The notes under the pieces were generated by a model. That model saw nothing but the letters and a program-made list of their open reading frames with translations, was not told the origin of the DNA and ran no database searches. A program made the position numbers and the translations under genes. A stretch of 10,341 bases of DNA. It comes from Anaerolineales bacterium UBA6131 (GTDB lineage Bacteria > Chloroflexota > Anaerolineae > UBA2200). The stretch lies in contig DIVN01000249.1 in NCBI GenBank assembly GCA_002435875.1, forward strand, positions 190 through 10,530, written 5' to 3'. This document shows, in pieces, positions 1 to 5,953 of this stretch; positions within the stretch are counted from its first letter, which is position 1, and every line of letters begins with the position of its first letter.

Positions 1-533
1 TCTTCCTGCTGGGCGCGTGGCTTGCCATATCCCCCTCTCTGCGTCTCAACATGGGCCGCCATCTGACGGTGGCCCTGGCTCTGGCAGTGCCGCTCACCGC
101 GCTGGGGTTCTGGGTCTATGCCCAGGCGGCACTGGCTGGCGAATACCTGGGTCACGGTGCGGCGCCGCTGAATCGCTCATGGCGGCTGCTGAAAGGGCTG
201 TGCGCCTGGTGGTGGGTGCTGGTGTTCTACAACGCAGCTCTTCATCTCCGCCTTGGCCAGGGCGGTCGCGACGGGCTTGCCAGCAGACGCTGGCAGGCGA
301 TTGCCGCTTACTGGCGCGAGGCCGCCTTGCCCTTCTATCTGCTGCATCATCCGATCGTGATAGCGCTGGCTTACCCGATCGTGCGCTTGGAATGCGGTGT
401 GCTGACCAAATGGGTGACGCTGTCTCTCGCAGCGCTGCTGGCTACGCTGGGCACCTATGAAGTCCTGGTGCGACGCGTGCCGCCGCTTCGTTTCTTGTTG
501 GGGATGCGCACAGGGGAGAGACAGTCAGGCTAG
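1..533 (+). CDS. Membrane acyltransferase (acyltransferase family 3), C-terminal part, 5' end outside window
   Basis: The reading frame is open from the left edge (first full codon at base 3) to a TAG at 531-533, so this is the 3' end of a longer gene; an internal ATG at 51 is not needed as a start. The visible 176 residues hold several hydrophobic helices and the late motif FYLLHHPIVIALAY, typical of the last membrane helices of acyltransferase family 3 proteins (OpgC/OafA-like), which move acyl groups onto sugars or glycans at the membrane. The catalytic N-terminal half is not visible, so the substrate cannot be named. It converges on the Nramp-like gene, with only 20 bases between the two stops. 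The family call rests on the C-terminal motif and the hydrophobic pattern. Confidence 0.7.
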   Translation, partial: FLLGAWLAISPSLRLNMGRHLTVALALAVPLTALGFWVYAQAALAGEYLGHGAAPLNRSWRLLKGLCAWWWVLVFYNAALHLRLGQGGRDGLASRRWQAIAAYWREAALPFYLLHHPIVIALAYPIVRLECGVLTKWVTLSLAALLATLGTYEVLVRRVPPLRFLLGMRTGERQSG

Positions 534-553
534 CACGCCGCCGCAGCGGTGCA

Positions 554-1795
554 CTATGGCAGCGCGTCGATCAGCAAAGCTATCGTGGCCAGCGAGACGA
601 GCACGATCAGGACATAGCTCAACAGGTTACTGAAGTGACCGTTGTGCCAGTGACGCATGATGCGCACATCATTGGCCAGCGTCAGCATGATGACCAGCAC
701 GGCAGGCAACAGCGCGGCGTTGATGACTTGAGAGAGCCACATGAGAGGAAACAGCGGCACCGCAGGAATCAGCACCACGAATACGCCAATCACAATCTGC
801 GCCGTGTATAGACCGTAGAACATGGGCGCTTCACTGGCAAGGCGGTTCATCCCACGCTCCCAGCCGAAGGCCTCGCACACGGCATAGGTTGTGGCCAGTG
901 GCAACACCGCGGCCGCAAGCAACGAAGCTCCAAGCAGACCTGCAGCAAATAGCTGCTTGGCCCACGGCCCGGCTAGTGGCTCCAGCGCCAATGCTGCCTG
1001 TGCAGCGGACTCTACACGCACACCGCGTGGAAACAGAGTCGCTGCAGCACAGATCACGATGAAAGCGGACACGATATTGCCCAGGGCGGCGCCTGAGATC
1101 ACGTCGACACGCGTATAGCCGTATTGCTTCATGCTGACGCCCTTGTCTGCTACCGTCGCCTGCAGGTACGCACAGCCCCAGGGCGTCATGGTTGTGCCAA
1201 TGGTGGCCAAGAGGGCCAGCAGGAAGTGCCGATCCGAGCTGAGGGTCGGGACAAACGCGCTTTGTAGCACTTCGCTCCAGGTGGGTCGAACCATGATGGC
1301 CGAGGCTACATAAGCGATAGCGTAAAGCGTGAGGGCCAGCATCGCCTTCTCTACAGAGGAGTACGATCCGCGCAAAACAATGAGCCACATGGCGAACCCC
1401 GCCAGTGGCACGGCGAGATAGCGTGATACCCCAAACAGCTCGCTAGCCGATGCGACTCCCGCAAATTGCGCGGTGGTTGTGCCGAGGTTGGCCACAACCA
1501 GCCCGATCATCACAGGCATGGCCAGTCGAACCCCATAGCGCTCGCGGATCAAGTCGGTCAACCCCTTGCCGGTAACTGCGCCCATGCGTGCAGCCATTTC
1601 CTGCACCACGACTTCTCCCAGGGTTACCCAGAGGATGATCCAGAGAAAGCCGTACCCATATGTGGAGCCGGCGACCGAGTACGTGGCGATGCCTGCCGCG
1701 TCGTTGTCAGCGCTTGCCGTGATGATGCCGGGGCCGAGTATGGAAAGGGCCAGGAGCAAGCGTTGGCCAATTCGTTGGAGTGACTGTCGAGACAT
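554..1795 (-). CDS. Nramp-family divalent cation transporter, atypical (NrmT-like, probable Mg2+)
   Basis: This 413-residue protein has about eleven hydrophobic helices and the Nramp opening pattern GPGIITASA followed by AGSTYGYGFLW. In classical Mn/Fe Nramp proteins helix 1 carries DPGN and helix 6 carries MPH, and both bind the metal. Here helix 1 reads DNDAAG (Asp30, Asn31, Asp32) and helix 6 reads TTMTPWGCAY (about residues 201-210), so the soft sulfur ligand is absent. Such changes are known in Nramp-related magnesium transporters (NrmT/NRMT), so Mg2+ is the most likely substrate; that is inferred. The ATG follows an AGAGGGG ribosome site by 9 bases. The gene lies 33 bases after the PRC/MgtE-N/CBS gene on the same strand and shares its promoter. 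The alternative is a divergent Mn2+ transporter. Family assignment is firm, substrate less so. Confidence 0.88.
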   Translation of the reverse strand: MSRQSLQRIGQRLLLALSILGPGIITASADNDAAGIATYSVAGSTYGYGFLWIILWVTLGEVVVQEMAARMGAVTGKGLTDLIRERYGVRLAMPVMIGLVVANLGTTTAQFAGVASASELFGVSRYLAVPLAGFAMWLIVLRGSYSSVEKAMLALTLYAIAYVASAIMVRPTWSEVLQSAFVPTLSSDRHFLLALLATIGTTMTPWGCAYLQATVADKGVSMKQYGYTRVDVISGAALGNIVSAFIVICAAATLFPRGVRVESAAQAALALEPLAGPWAKQLFAAGLLGASLLAAAVLPLATTYAVCEAFGWERGMNRLASEAPMFYGLYTAQIVIGVFVVLIPAVPLFPLMWLSQVINAALLPAVLVIMLTLANDVRIMRHWHNGHFSNLLSYVLIVLVSLATIALLIDALP

Positions 1796-1828
1796 GCGGC
1801 AATGCCCCTCTTGTGGCCCGCGTAAGGC

Positions 1829-3088
1829 CTAGAAGTAGCGTGGAAGACGCTTCTTCCACTTGGTCGGAATCACAGCGTCCAGAGCGTCGTCAGCGGTCAC
1901 GATCCCGTGCATGATCCCCTGATTGTCCACGACCGGTACGGCCAGCAGACTGTACTTGGCCACAATTCGTGCGACCTCTGTCTGTGGCGCCAGCGGGTCC
2001 ACGGTGCGTGGGCTGTGGTCCATTATTGCCGCGAGAGTCTTGTCCGGTTTGGCCAGGACCAGGTCGCGCAAGCTTACCACGCCAAGCAGCTTCTGTGCGT
2101 CGTTGACAACATAAACATAGTACAGCGCCTCATCCTCAAGTGCGTCGTGCGAGTTGCGTAGGTAGCGCAGGGCGTCGTCTGTGGTATCGACTGGAGGAAT
2201 CGTCGCAAACTCGGTGGTCATCACCCCACCGGCGGTGTTCTCTGGGTAGCTGAGCAGCTTCTCAAGATCACCTGCCTCTTCATCCTCCATCAGGTCGAGC
2301 AACTCAGCCCTTTGTATGGGCTGCATGTCAGCCAATACGTCCGCCGCTTCGTCCGGGTCCATTTCCTCAAGCACATCGGCTGCGCGCTCTGGCGGCAGCG
2401 TACTGAGGATAGTTGCCTGCAGCTCCGGCTCGATTTCCTGCATGGTGTCGGCGATTGTCTCGTTGTCCAATGTTTGTAGCAACGCGTCGCCAAGCGGCCG
2501 GTCCAGTTCCTCGATGATGTCGGCGATGTCGGCGGGATGGAACTGGCTGATCTTGTCGCGAGACATCTTGAGCCGAATTGGCTCGTCGGCCTGTAGAGGA
2601 GCTACCTCGTTCCAGGGGATGATTGTGCGGGCCGGCTCGCGGCCAAGCAGTCGATACAACCGCTGCACGAGTCCTTCGATGCCGAGTCGGCGCAAGAGTC
2701 CGATGGTACCCACATCAACACCGGCCAGGCGAAAGCGCACGCCGTTGGTAGTCACGCGGGTTAGTTGTACGTCGTTCACGCGAACGAGACGGCGTCCCTC
2801 TGTGTCCACGATTTGGCGGTCGAGCACGCTTTTTGCCAGCCAGATCTCGTCGCCATGGGGCTCGAAAGCGGGGGGATTAGCGATGTTCAGGATGACTGAT
2901 GGCGACAGCCAGGAAACGTGTTCTGCTCCAATGAAGCGTTGCTCAGGGCCGTTGGTCACCAGCAGGGCTCGCATCATCGGGAAGCCCTTCTGTGGCTCGG
3001 CCACCAATACGTCCTTGCAGCGTCCTAAACTGTCGCCTTCAGCATCCCATACTGGCTTGCCAAGAATCTGGCTGAGGTATGTAGTCAC
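1829..3088 (-). CDS. PRC-barrel / MgtE N-domain / CBS-pair protein (putative Mg2+-sensing partner of the Nramp-like transporter)
   Basis: The start is the GTG at 3086-3088, because AGGAGG lies 6 bases upstream and the PRC-like sequence begins there; the frame stays open further upstream, but that runs through the leader hairpin. The 419-residue soluble protein has two PRC-barrel-like segments (about 1-75 and 76-165), an MgtE N-domain (about 183-285, beginning FHPADIADIIEEL, with acidic helical repeats), and a CBS pair (about 286-345 and 350-410, including YPENTAGGVMTTEF). In MgtE channels the N and CBS domains bind Mg2+ and close the pore. Here no membrane domain follows; the protein ends KKRLPRYF and the Nramp-like gene comes next. 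I infer that it senses cytosolic Mg2+ (or a nucleotide through the CBS pair) and controls the transporter. Domain calls are strong; the role is inference. Confidence 0.87.
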   Translation of the reverse strand: MTTYLSQILGKPVWDAEGDSLGRCKDVLVAEPQKGFPMMRALLVTNGPEQRFIGAEHVSWLSPSVILNIANPPAFEPHGDEIWLAKSVLDRQIVDTEGRRLVRVNDVQLTRVTTNGVRFRLAGVDVGTIGLLRRLGIEGLVQRLYRLLGREPARTIIPWNEVAPLQADEPIRLKMSRDKISQFHPADIADIIEELDRPLGDALLQTLDNETIADTMQEIEPELQATILSTLPPERAADVLEEMDPDEAADVLADMQPIQRAELLDLMEDEEAGDLEKLLSYPENTAGGVMTTEFATIPPVDTTDDALRYLRNSHDALEDEALYYVYVVNDAQKLLGVVSLRDLVLAKPDKTLAAIMDHSPRTVDPLAPQTEVARIVAKYSLLAVPVVDNQGIMHGIVTADDALDAVIPTKWKKRLPRYF

Positions 3089-3390
3089 AAGACACCTCCT
3101 GCGACGAGATATGGTTATCTCTGCCCTCGCACCGTTGGCAACCTGGCCCACAAGAAAGAGCCGCAGCGGCAGACTGCGGCTCTTCGGCTGCGACCAGGGA
3201 CTCACAGCCAGGATCCTCAGTGTGCGCGCCTAAGGCGGGTCGACTCTCGAGCGCCCAAACGCGTTGTGTGCTTGCAGAGCTATTTCGTTACTACTGTCGT
3301 CTTCTTCCATCCGCTCTCATCAAGTGGTGACCCTGCCGGCGGGCATATCAAGCTACGGCCGGCGACCGCGCTGGCACAGGGTCCCAGTTT
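3089..3390 (-). promoter_or_regulatory. Long structured 5' leader of the MgtE-like sensor/Nramp operon (candidate riboswitch or attenuator)
   Basis: From the predicted transcription start near 3390 to the GTG at 3088, the transcript carries about 300 untranslated bases. Read on the minus strand, these pairings are visible: GACCCTG (3383-3377) with CAGGGTC (3335-3329), enclosing CCGGC (3362-3358) with GCCGG (3340-3336); CTTG and AGAGC pairing with GCTCT and CAAG across about 3323-3271, closing a 32-base purine-rich loop; an 8-bp stem 3209-3202 with 3193-3186; then a terminator-like hairpin and the ribosome site. I could not match it to the M-box, yybP-ykoY, T-box or other common riboswitch cores. 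Pairings were found by eye, without energy calculation. Confidence 0.5.
3151..3184 (-). terminator. Terminator-like hairpin inside the operon leader (possible attenuator)
   Basis: A perfect 11-bp stem (AAGAGCCGCAG at 3156-3166 on the plus strand, complement at 3174-3184) with a 7-base loop is followed on the minus strand by the modest U-rich run CTCTTTCTTG. It lies about 60 bases upstream of the GTG start and about 200 bases after the promoter, where an attenuator would sit. The U-tract is interrupted, so termination strength is uncertain. The plus strand has no T-run after the hairpin. Confidence 0.55.
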
Positions 3391-3396
3391 GGCAAC

Positions 3397-3425
3397 ATAC
3401 TAGCACGCTTGCCCTACGGCGTCAA
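3397..3425 (-). promoter_or_regulatory. Sigma70-type promoter of the MgtE-like sensor/Nramp operon
   Basis: On the minus strand TTGACG (3425-3420) and TAGTAT (3402-3397) are separated by 17 bases. This is close to consensus and correctly oriented, and it predicts a transcript start near 3390. No competing promoter-like pair of similar quality was seen between it and the GTG start. Confidence 0.6.
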
Positions 3426-3570
3426 GTATTCGCCTGCCGCGCCGCGTGCGGTTGTTGAAACGAAGGGCGGCCCTGAGCCAGGCTCTTTAGGATCCATGGC
3501 CGCAAGGCGACCATCACAACGCCCTCAGACGCCGCGGCCTACCTTTGCCTGACGCAAGGCCCACCTGACA
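3426..3570. other. Spacer between the rubredoxin/superoxide reductase terminator and the leader promoter
   Basis: These 145 bases contain no credible gene on either strand and no clear repeat. A short 5-bp inverted repeat (GAGCC at 3475, GGCTC at 3481) separated by one base is too small to interpret. Together with the leader and the superoxide reductase terminator they make up the 549-base gene-free stretch 3089-3637. Confidence 0.6.
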
Positions 3571-3600
3571 GAAAAAGACCAGGCCCGCGGGCCTGGTCTT
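3571..3600 (-). terminator. Intrinsic terminator of the rubredoxin/superoxide reductase operon
   Basis: A perfect palindrome with the arm AAGACCAGGCCC (3575-3586, complement 3589-3600) and a very short centre is followed on the minus strand by TTTTTC. It lies 37 bases past the superoxide reductase stop in the correct orientation. The plus-strand side lacks a T-run, so it acts on the minus-strand transcript. Confidence 0.85.
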
Positions 3601-3637
3601 GTCGCTGATACGGTTCGACGGTTGGCGTCGACTGCTC

Positions 3638-4027
3638 CTAGGCCGAGATGGCCTTGGAGCTTTCCCACAAGCCGTGAATGTTGCAGAGAGCCAGGGCGAT
3701 CAGCGTTCCCGGCCCGCCCACCTTCAGCGCCACGTGCGCTTCAGACTGGGTGTACGCTGGACCCTGGTTGGCGCCCTTGGCCGATTCGCCATGGGCACTG
3801 AACTCCACGTGAGCTACCTGATAAACGAACTTGTCGCCTTCCGGCTGGAAATATAGGTCAATCCAGCGAATGTGGTGTTCCGTGGTGTTGGGGTGCGCAA
3901 TTTCCTTGCCTACGCTTACCTTCACTGCGAACGGCTCGTTGGCGGTCACCTTGTCGGCGCACTCGATGACGGGGACGTGCTTCTCGCTCTTCCACTCGGC
4001 ACTCTGGATCTTGTCTCCAAGCTTCAT
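3638..4027 (-). CDS. Superoxide reductase, neelaredoxin type (class II, single iron centre)
   Basis: This cytoplasmic non-haem iron enzyme reduces superoxide to hydrogen peroxide without making oxygen, a defence typical of anaerobes. The 129-residue protein carries the catalytic Glu-Lys in EKHVP (Glu15, His17), His45 in HPN, His51 in EHHIRW, and Cys115 and His118 in CNIHGLW, which together form the His4-Cys iron site. There is no N-terminal desulforedoxin domain, so it is the one-iron form. The ATG at 4027 is chosen because AAAGGAGG lies 5 bases upstream and the conserved start MKLGDKIQ follows; an upstream in-frame ATG would overlap the rubredoxin gene. It is 11 bases behind rubredoxin, its likely electron donor, in a two-gene operon closed by a strong terminator. 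Confidence 0.95.
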   Translation of the reverse strand: MKLGDKIQSAEWKSEKHVPVIECADKVTANEPFAVKVSVGKEIAHPNTTEHHIRWIDLYFQPEGDKFVYQVAHVEFSAHGESAKGANQGPAYTQSEAHVALKVGGPGTLIALALCNIHGLWESSKAISA

Positions 4028-4038
4028 GTTGGCCTCCT

Positions 4039-4200
4039 TTATTTCACTGGTTCGAACATGTCTTTGGCCGCGCCACATTCCGGGCAAGTCCAGTCTTCTG
4101 GCAACTCCTCAAACGGCGTGCCCGGCGCAACACCATTGTCCGGGTCACCAACTGCTGGGTCATATACGTAGCCGCACACTGTACACTCGTACTTGGTCAC
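4039..4200 (-). CDS. Rubredoxin
   Basis: This 53-residue protein begins at a GTG, reads TKYECTVCGYVYDPAVGD and ends WTCPECGAAKDMFEPVK. It has the two CxxC pairs (Cys6/Cys9 and Cys39/Cys42) that hold a single iron, the aromatic core residues, and the usual length of about 52-54 residues. AAGGAGG lies 9 bases before the GTG; no ATG is available in a suitable position. Rubredoxin is a small cytoplasmic electron carrier and the known physiological donor to superoxide reductase, whose gene begins 11 bases downstream. No rubredoxin reductase is present in the window, so the electron source must be encoded elsewhere. Confidence 0.95.
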   Translation of the reverse strand: MTKYECTVCGYVYDPAVGDPDNGVAPGTPFEELPEDWTCPECGAAKDMFEPVK

Positions 4201-4260
4201 CTGATTGTACCTCCTTGTAAGGCTTACCTCTTGCGGTCCCGGGCACTCTCCCGGTGAACT

Positions 4261-4288
4261 ATTATAGCGCGCTGTGCATGCATGTCAA
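4261..4288 (-). promoter_or_regulatory. Near-consensus sigma70 promoter of the rubredoxin/superoxide reductase operon
   Basis: On the minus strand a perfect TTGACA (4288-4283) and a perfect TATAAT (4266-4261) are separated by 16 bases. The predicted start is near 4254, giving a leader of about 54 bases with a small CCGGG/CCCGG hairpin before the rubredoxin ribosome site. Such a strong core promoter suggests high expression or control by a repressor. Confidence 0.8.
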
Positions 4289-4315
4289 CTGCCCCGCCAG
4301 ATCGCGGGGCAGTTG
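4286..4315. promoter_or_regulatory. Perfect inverted repeat overlapping the -35 box (candidate operator)
   Basis: The arms CAACTGCCCCGC (4286-4297) and GCGGGGCAGTTG (4304-4315) are exact complements around a 6-base centre. The inner end overlaps the -35 box of the rubredoxin promoter by three bases. There is no T-run on either side, so a terminator is unlikely. The position suits a regulator-binding site. The binding protein is unknown, and the GC-rich sequence does not resemble AT-rich Fur, Zur or PerR boxes. Confidence 0.45.
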
Positions 4316-4365
4316 GCGCGGTCAACCGACACCACACCCTAGGATAGCATCTTTACGCGCTCTCT

Positions 4366-4393
4366 TTGACAAAAAACGGCAACCAGCTACACT
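4366..4393 (+). promoter_or_regulatory. Sigma70-type promoter of the Fur-like/metal ABC operon
   Basis: TTGACA (4366-4371) and TACACT (4388-4393) are separated by 16 bases, giving a start near 4400 and a short leader. Downstream, the AT-rich stretch 4394-4417 contains CATTA repeated with one base between (4406-4416), a place where a Fur-family protein could bind to regulate its own gene, though it is not a clean palindrome. An AAGGAG ribosome site follows at 4416-4421. Confidence 0.6.
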
Positions 4394-4426
4394 GCTATTG
4401 AAAGACATTACCATTAAGGAGCAGGC

Positions 4427-4912
4427 ATGTCAGAACTAGAGTCAGGGCTGGCGGCATCGGGCAGACGCCTGACCCGGGCACGACGCACGGTGTTGCGCGT
4501 GCTCTCGGACGCGTCAGTGCCGCTCTCGCCTCGGGAGATCACCGCCGTCGGCCGCCAGCACTATGGACATCTGGGTCTCGTGACGGTCTATCGCACTCTT
4601 GAGTTGCTCGAGCTGATGCACTGGGTACGGCGTGTTCACGGCGCAGACGGGTGTCATGGCTACATGCTCTGCGGTCGTGCGCTCTCGCCCACCCTGGTCT
4701 GTCGGCTGTGCGGTCGCGTCGCGGAGTTCCCGGGCGGGCAACCACTGCGCAGCTTGATTGACCGTGTGCAGGCCGATACCGGCTTCCGTGTCGACGACCC
4801 GCTCGTGCAGTTGTCCGGCCTTTGCCCGGCATGCCAGGGTGCGTCTGGCGCCGACGAGGCCGACGAAGCGGCGCACCGGGAGAACGGCTCCGCGGAGAGC
4901 ATCCACACATGA
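4427..4912 (+). CDS. Fur-family metal-responsive regulator (Zur-like context), with altered metal-sensing site
   Basis: Fur-family proteins are dimeric winged-helix DNA-binding repressors that respond to Fe, Zn, Mn or peroxide. This 161-residue protein has the N-terminal HTH with the recognition stretch HLGLVTVYRTLELLE (48-62) and both structural zinc pairs (Cys92/Cys95 in VCRLCGRV, Cys133/Cys136 in GLCPACQ). The His cluster usually just before the first CxxC is replaced by RALSPTLVC, and the usual His before the second CxxC is Pro125 (DDPLVQLSG). A few possible ligands remain: His71, Cys76, His77, Cys82. An acidic tail of about 20 residues follows. The start has AAGGAG 5 bases upstream, and the stop overlaps the next gene's ATG. 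The linked importer suggests Zur or Mn control; metal sensing through the normal site is doubtful. Confidence 0.9.
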   Translation: MSELESGLAASGRRLTRARRTVLRVLSDASVPLSPREITAVGRQHYGHLGLVTVYRTLELLELMHWVRRVHGADGCHGYMLCGRALSPTLVCRLCGRVAEFPGGQPLRSLIDRVQADTGFRVDDPLVQLSGLCPACQGASGADEADEAAHRENGSAESIHT

Positions 4913-5925
4913 TGCGTCGGTGGGTGTGTTTGGTCTTGCTTGGGGCCTGTCTGGTGGGGTGCCGCTCTGCCAGGCCTGAGCCGACGGTCGGGGTTGACGT
5001 ACACGCTGCGCTGCTCAGCGAGGCTGGCTCTCTGCCCTCCCTCTCTGCAGTGCGTCAGCCTGGCGATGGCCGCTTGCGCATCGTGGCCACCACCAGCTTT
5101 GTGGCTGAGGCGGTCCGCGAAATCGGCGGCGAGCGCATCGAGCTGCACGTGCTCATGCCGCCGGGCACTGACCCCCACGCTTTCGAGGCCACCCCCCGTG
5201 ATGCGGCTGCTATTGCTAAGGCCCAGGCGCTCTTTGCCAACGGCTTTGGGCTGGAGATCTCCTTGGAGCCTTTGTTGACCAACCTTGGACGGGACGTACC
5301 GATAGTCCCCGTATCCTATGGCCTTGACCCGCTCTACCTCCACGATGAGGATACCGGCGTGTCGGACAGCTCCGCCCACGCGCACGAGGCCGACGGAGAA
5401 ATCGATCCGCATACCTGGTTTGACCCGACGAATATCATGCGCTGGTGCGACAACATCGTGTGGGCGCTGGGTGAGCTTGACCCATCGAATGCCGCATCTT
5501 ACGGTGAGCGGGCCCAGGCCTATCGCAACAGGCTTCAGGAGCTCGACTCGTGGGTGCTTGTCCAGATGGCGCAGATCGCGCCTGAGCGCCGGCTTCTGGT
5601 AACAGACCATCTGTCGTTTGGCTACTTTGCCCGACGCTACGGGTTTCGCCAGGTTGGGGCCATTTTGCCAGGCTTCAGCACCCTGGTCCAATCCTCCGCC
5701 CAGGACATTGCGGCACTGATCGAAGAGATTCGCGAGCTTCAGGTGCAAGCCCTTTTTGTCGGCCGGGAGATGAACACCGACGTGGCTTCGCGCATCGCCG
5801 AAGACACAGGGACTGCGCTTGTCGTGCTCTACACAGGCTCGCTGAGCGGGGAGGGGGGGCCGGCCGCGTCCTATGAGCAGTTCATGCGCTACAACGTGAC
5901 TCAGATCGTAAACGCCCTGCGCTAG
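4909..5925 (+). CDS. Metal ABC transporter substrate-binding lipoprotein (ZnuA/TroA family)
   Basis: This is the extracytoplasmic binding protein of a cluster A-I importer. The 338-residue product begins with a short signal peptide and a lipobox, LVGC (Cys18), so it is probably lipid-anchored. Binding residues are visible: His90 in GTDPHAFE, His168 in DPHTWFD, and His234 in VTDHLSFGYF, with a short His-bearing loop (His145, His157, His159) before the second. A His at the third position favours zinc over manganese, where Glu is usual. The fourth ligand, commonly Asp near the C-terminus, is Gly310 in LYTGSLS, so three His may suffice. The ATG at 4909 overlaps the regulator's TGA (ATGA), with GGAGAG 9 bases upstream; the next codon is also ATG. 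It is followed after 28 bases by the ATPase gene. Confidence 0.92.
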   Translation: MMRRWVCLVLLGACLVGCRSARPEPTVGVDVHAALLSEAGSLPSLSAVRQPGDGRLRIVATTSFVAEAVREIGGERIELHVLMPPGTDPHAFEATPRDAAAIAKAQALFANGFGLEISLEPLLTNLGRDVPIVPVSYGLDPLYLHDEDTGVSDSSAHAHEADGEIDPHTWFDPTNIMRWCDNIVWALGELDPSNAASYGERAQAYRNRLQELDSWVLVQMAQIAPERRLLVTDHLSFGYFARRYGFRQVGAILPGFSTLVQSSAQDIAALIEEIRELQVQALFVGREMNTDVASRIAEDTGTALVVLYTGSLSGEGGPAASYEQFMRYNVTQIVNALR

Positions 5926-5953
5926 CCGTTCACGAGAGGAATGAAGGCATCTG

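Noticed and set aside
533..552. Small GC-rich hairpin between the convergent acyltransferase and Nramp-like stops
   Set aside because: The stem is short and bulged and neither strand has a T-run, so a terminator cannot be supported.
3089..3205. An upstream start for the PRC/MgtE-N/CBS gene, which would add 39 residues
   Set aside because: The extension would translate the leader and is Arg-rich without PRC similarity; the GTG at 3088 has an ideal ribosome site and the conserved domain begins there.
2316..3233. A 305-codon open frame on the plus strand opposite the PRC/MgtE-N/CBS gene
   Set aside because: It is Ser/Arg-rich low-complexity translation antisense to a clear gene, with no recognisable domain; it is a GC-rich shadow frame.
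3271..3330. T-box-like look of the purine-rich leader loop (GATGAGAGCGG, CAGTAGTAACG)
   Set aside because: The defining T-box sequence of the GGUGGNACCGCG type and its antiterminator are absent downstream, and the genes are not amino-acid related.
3391..3405. GGCAACATACT on the plus strand, reminiscent of a yybP-ykoY manganese riboswitch segment
   Set aside because: No partner GGGGAGUAG motif is nearby, no plus-strand gene follows, and the bases are better explained as the minus-strand -10 region.
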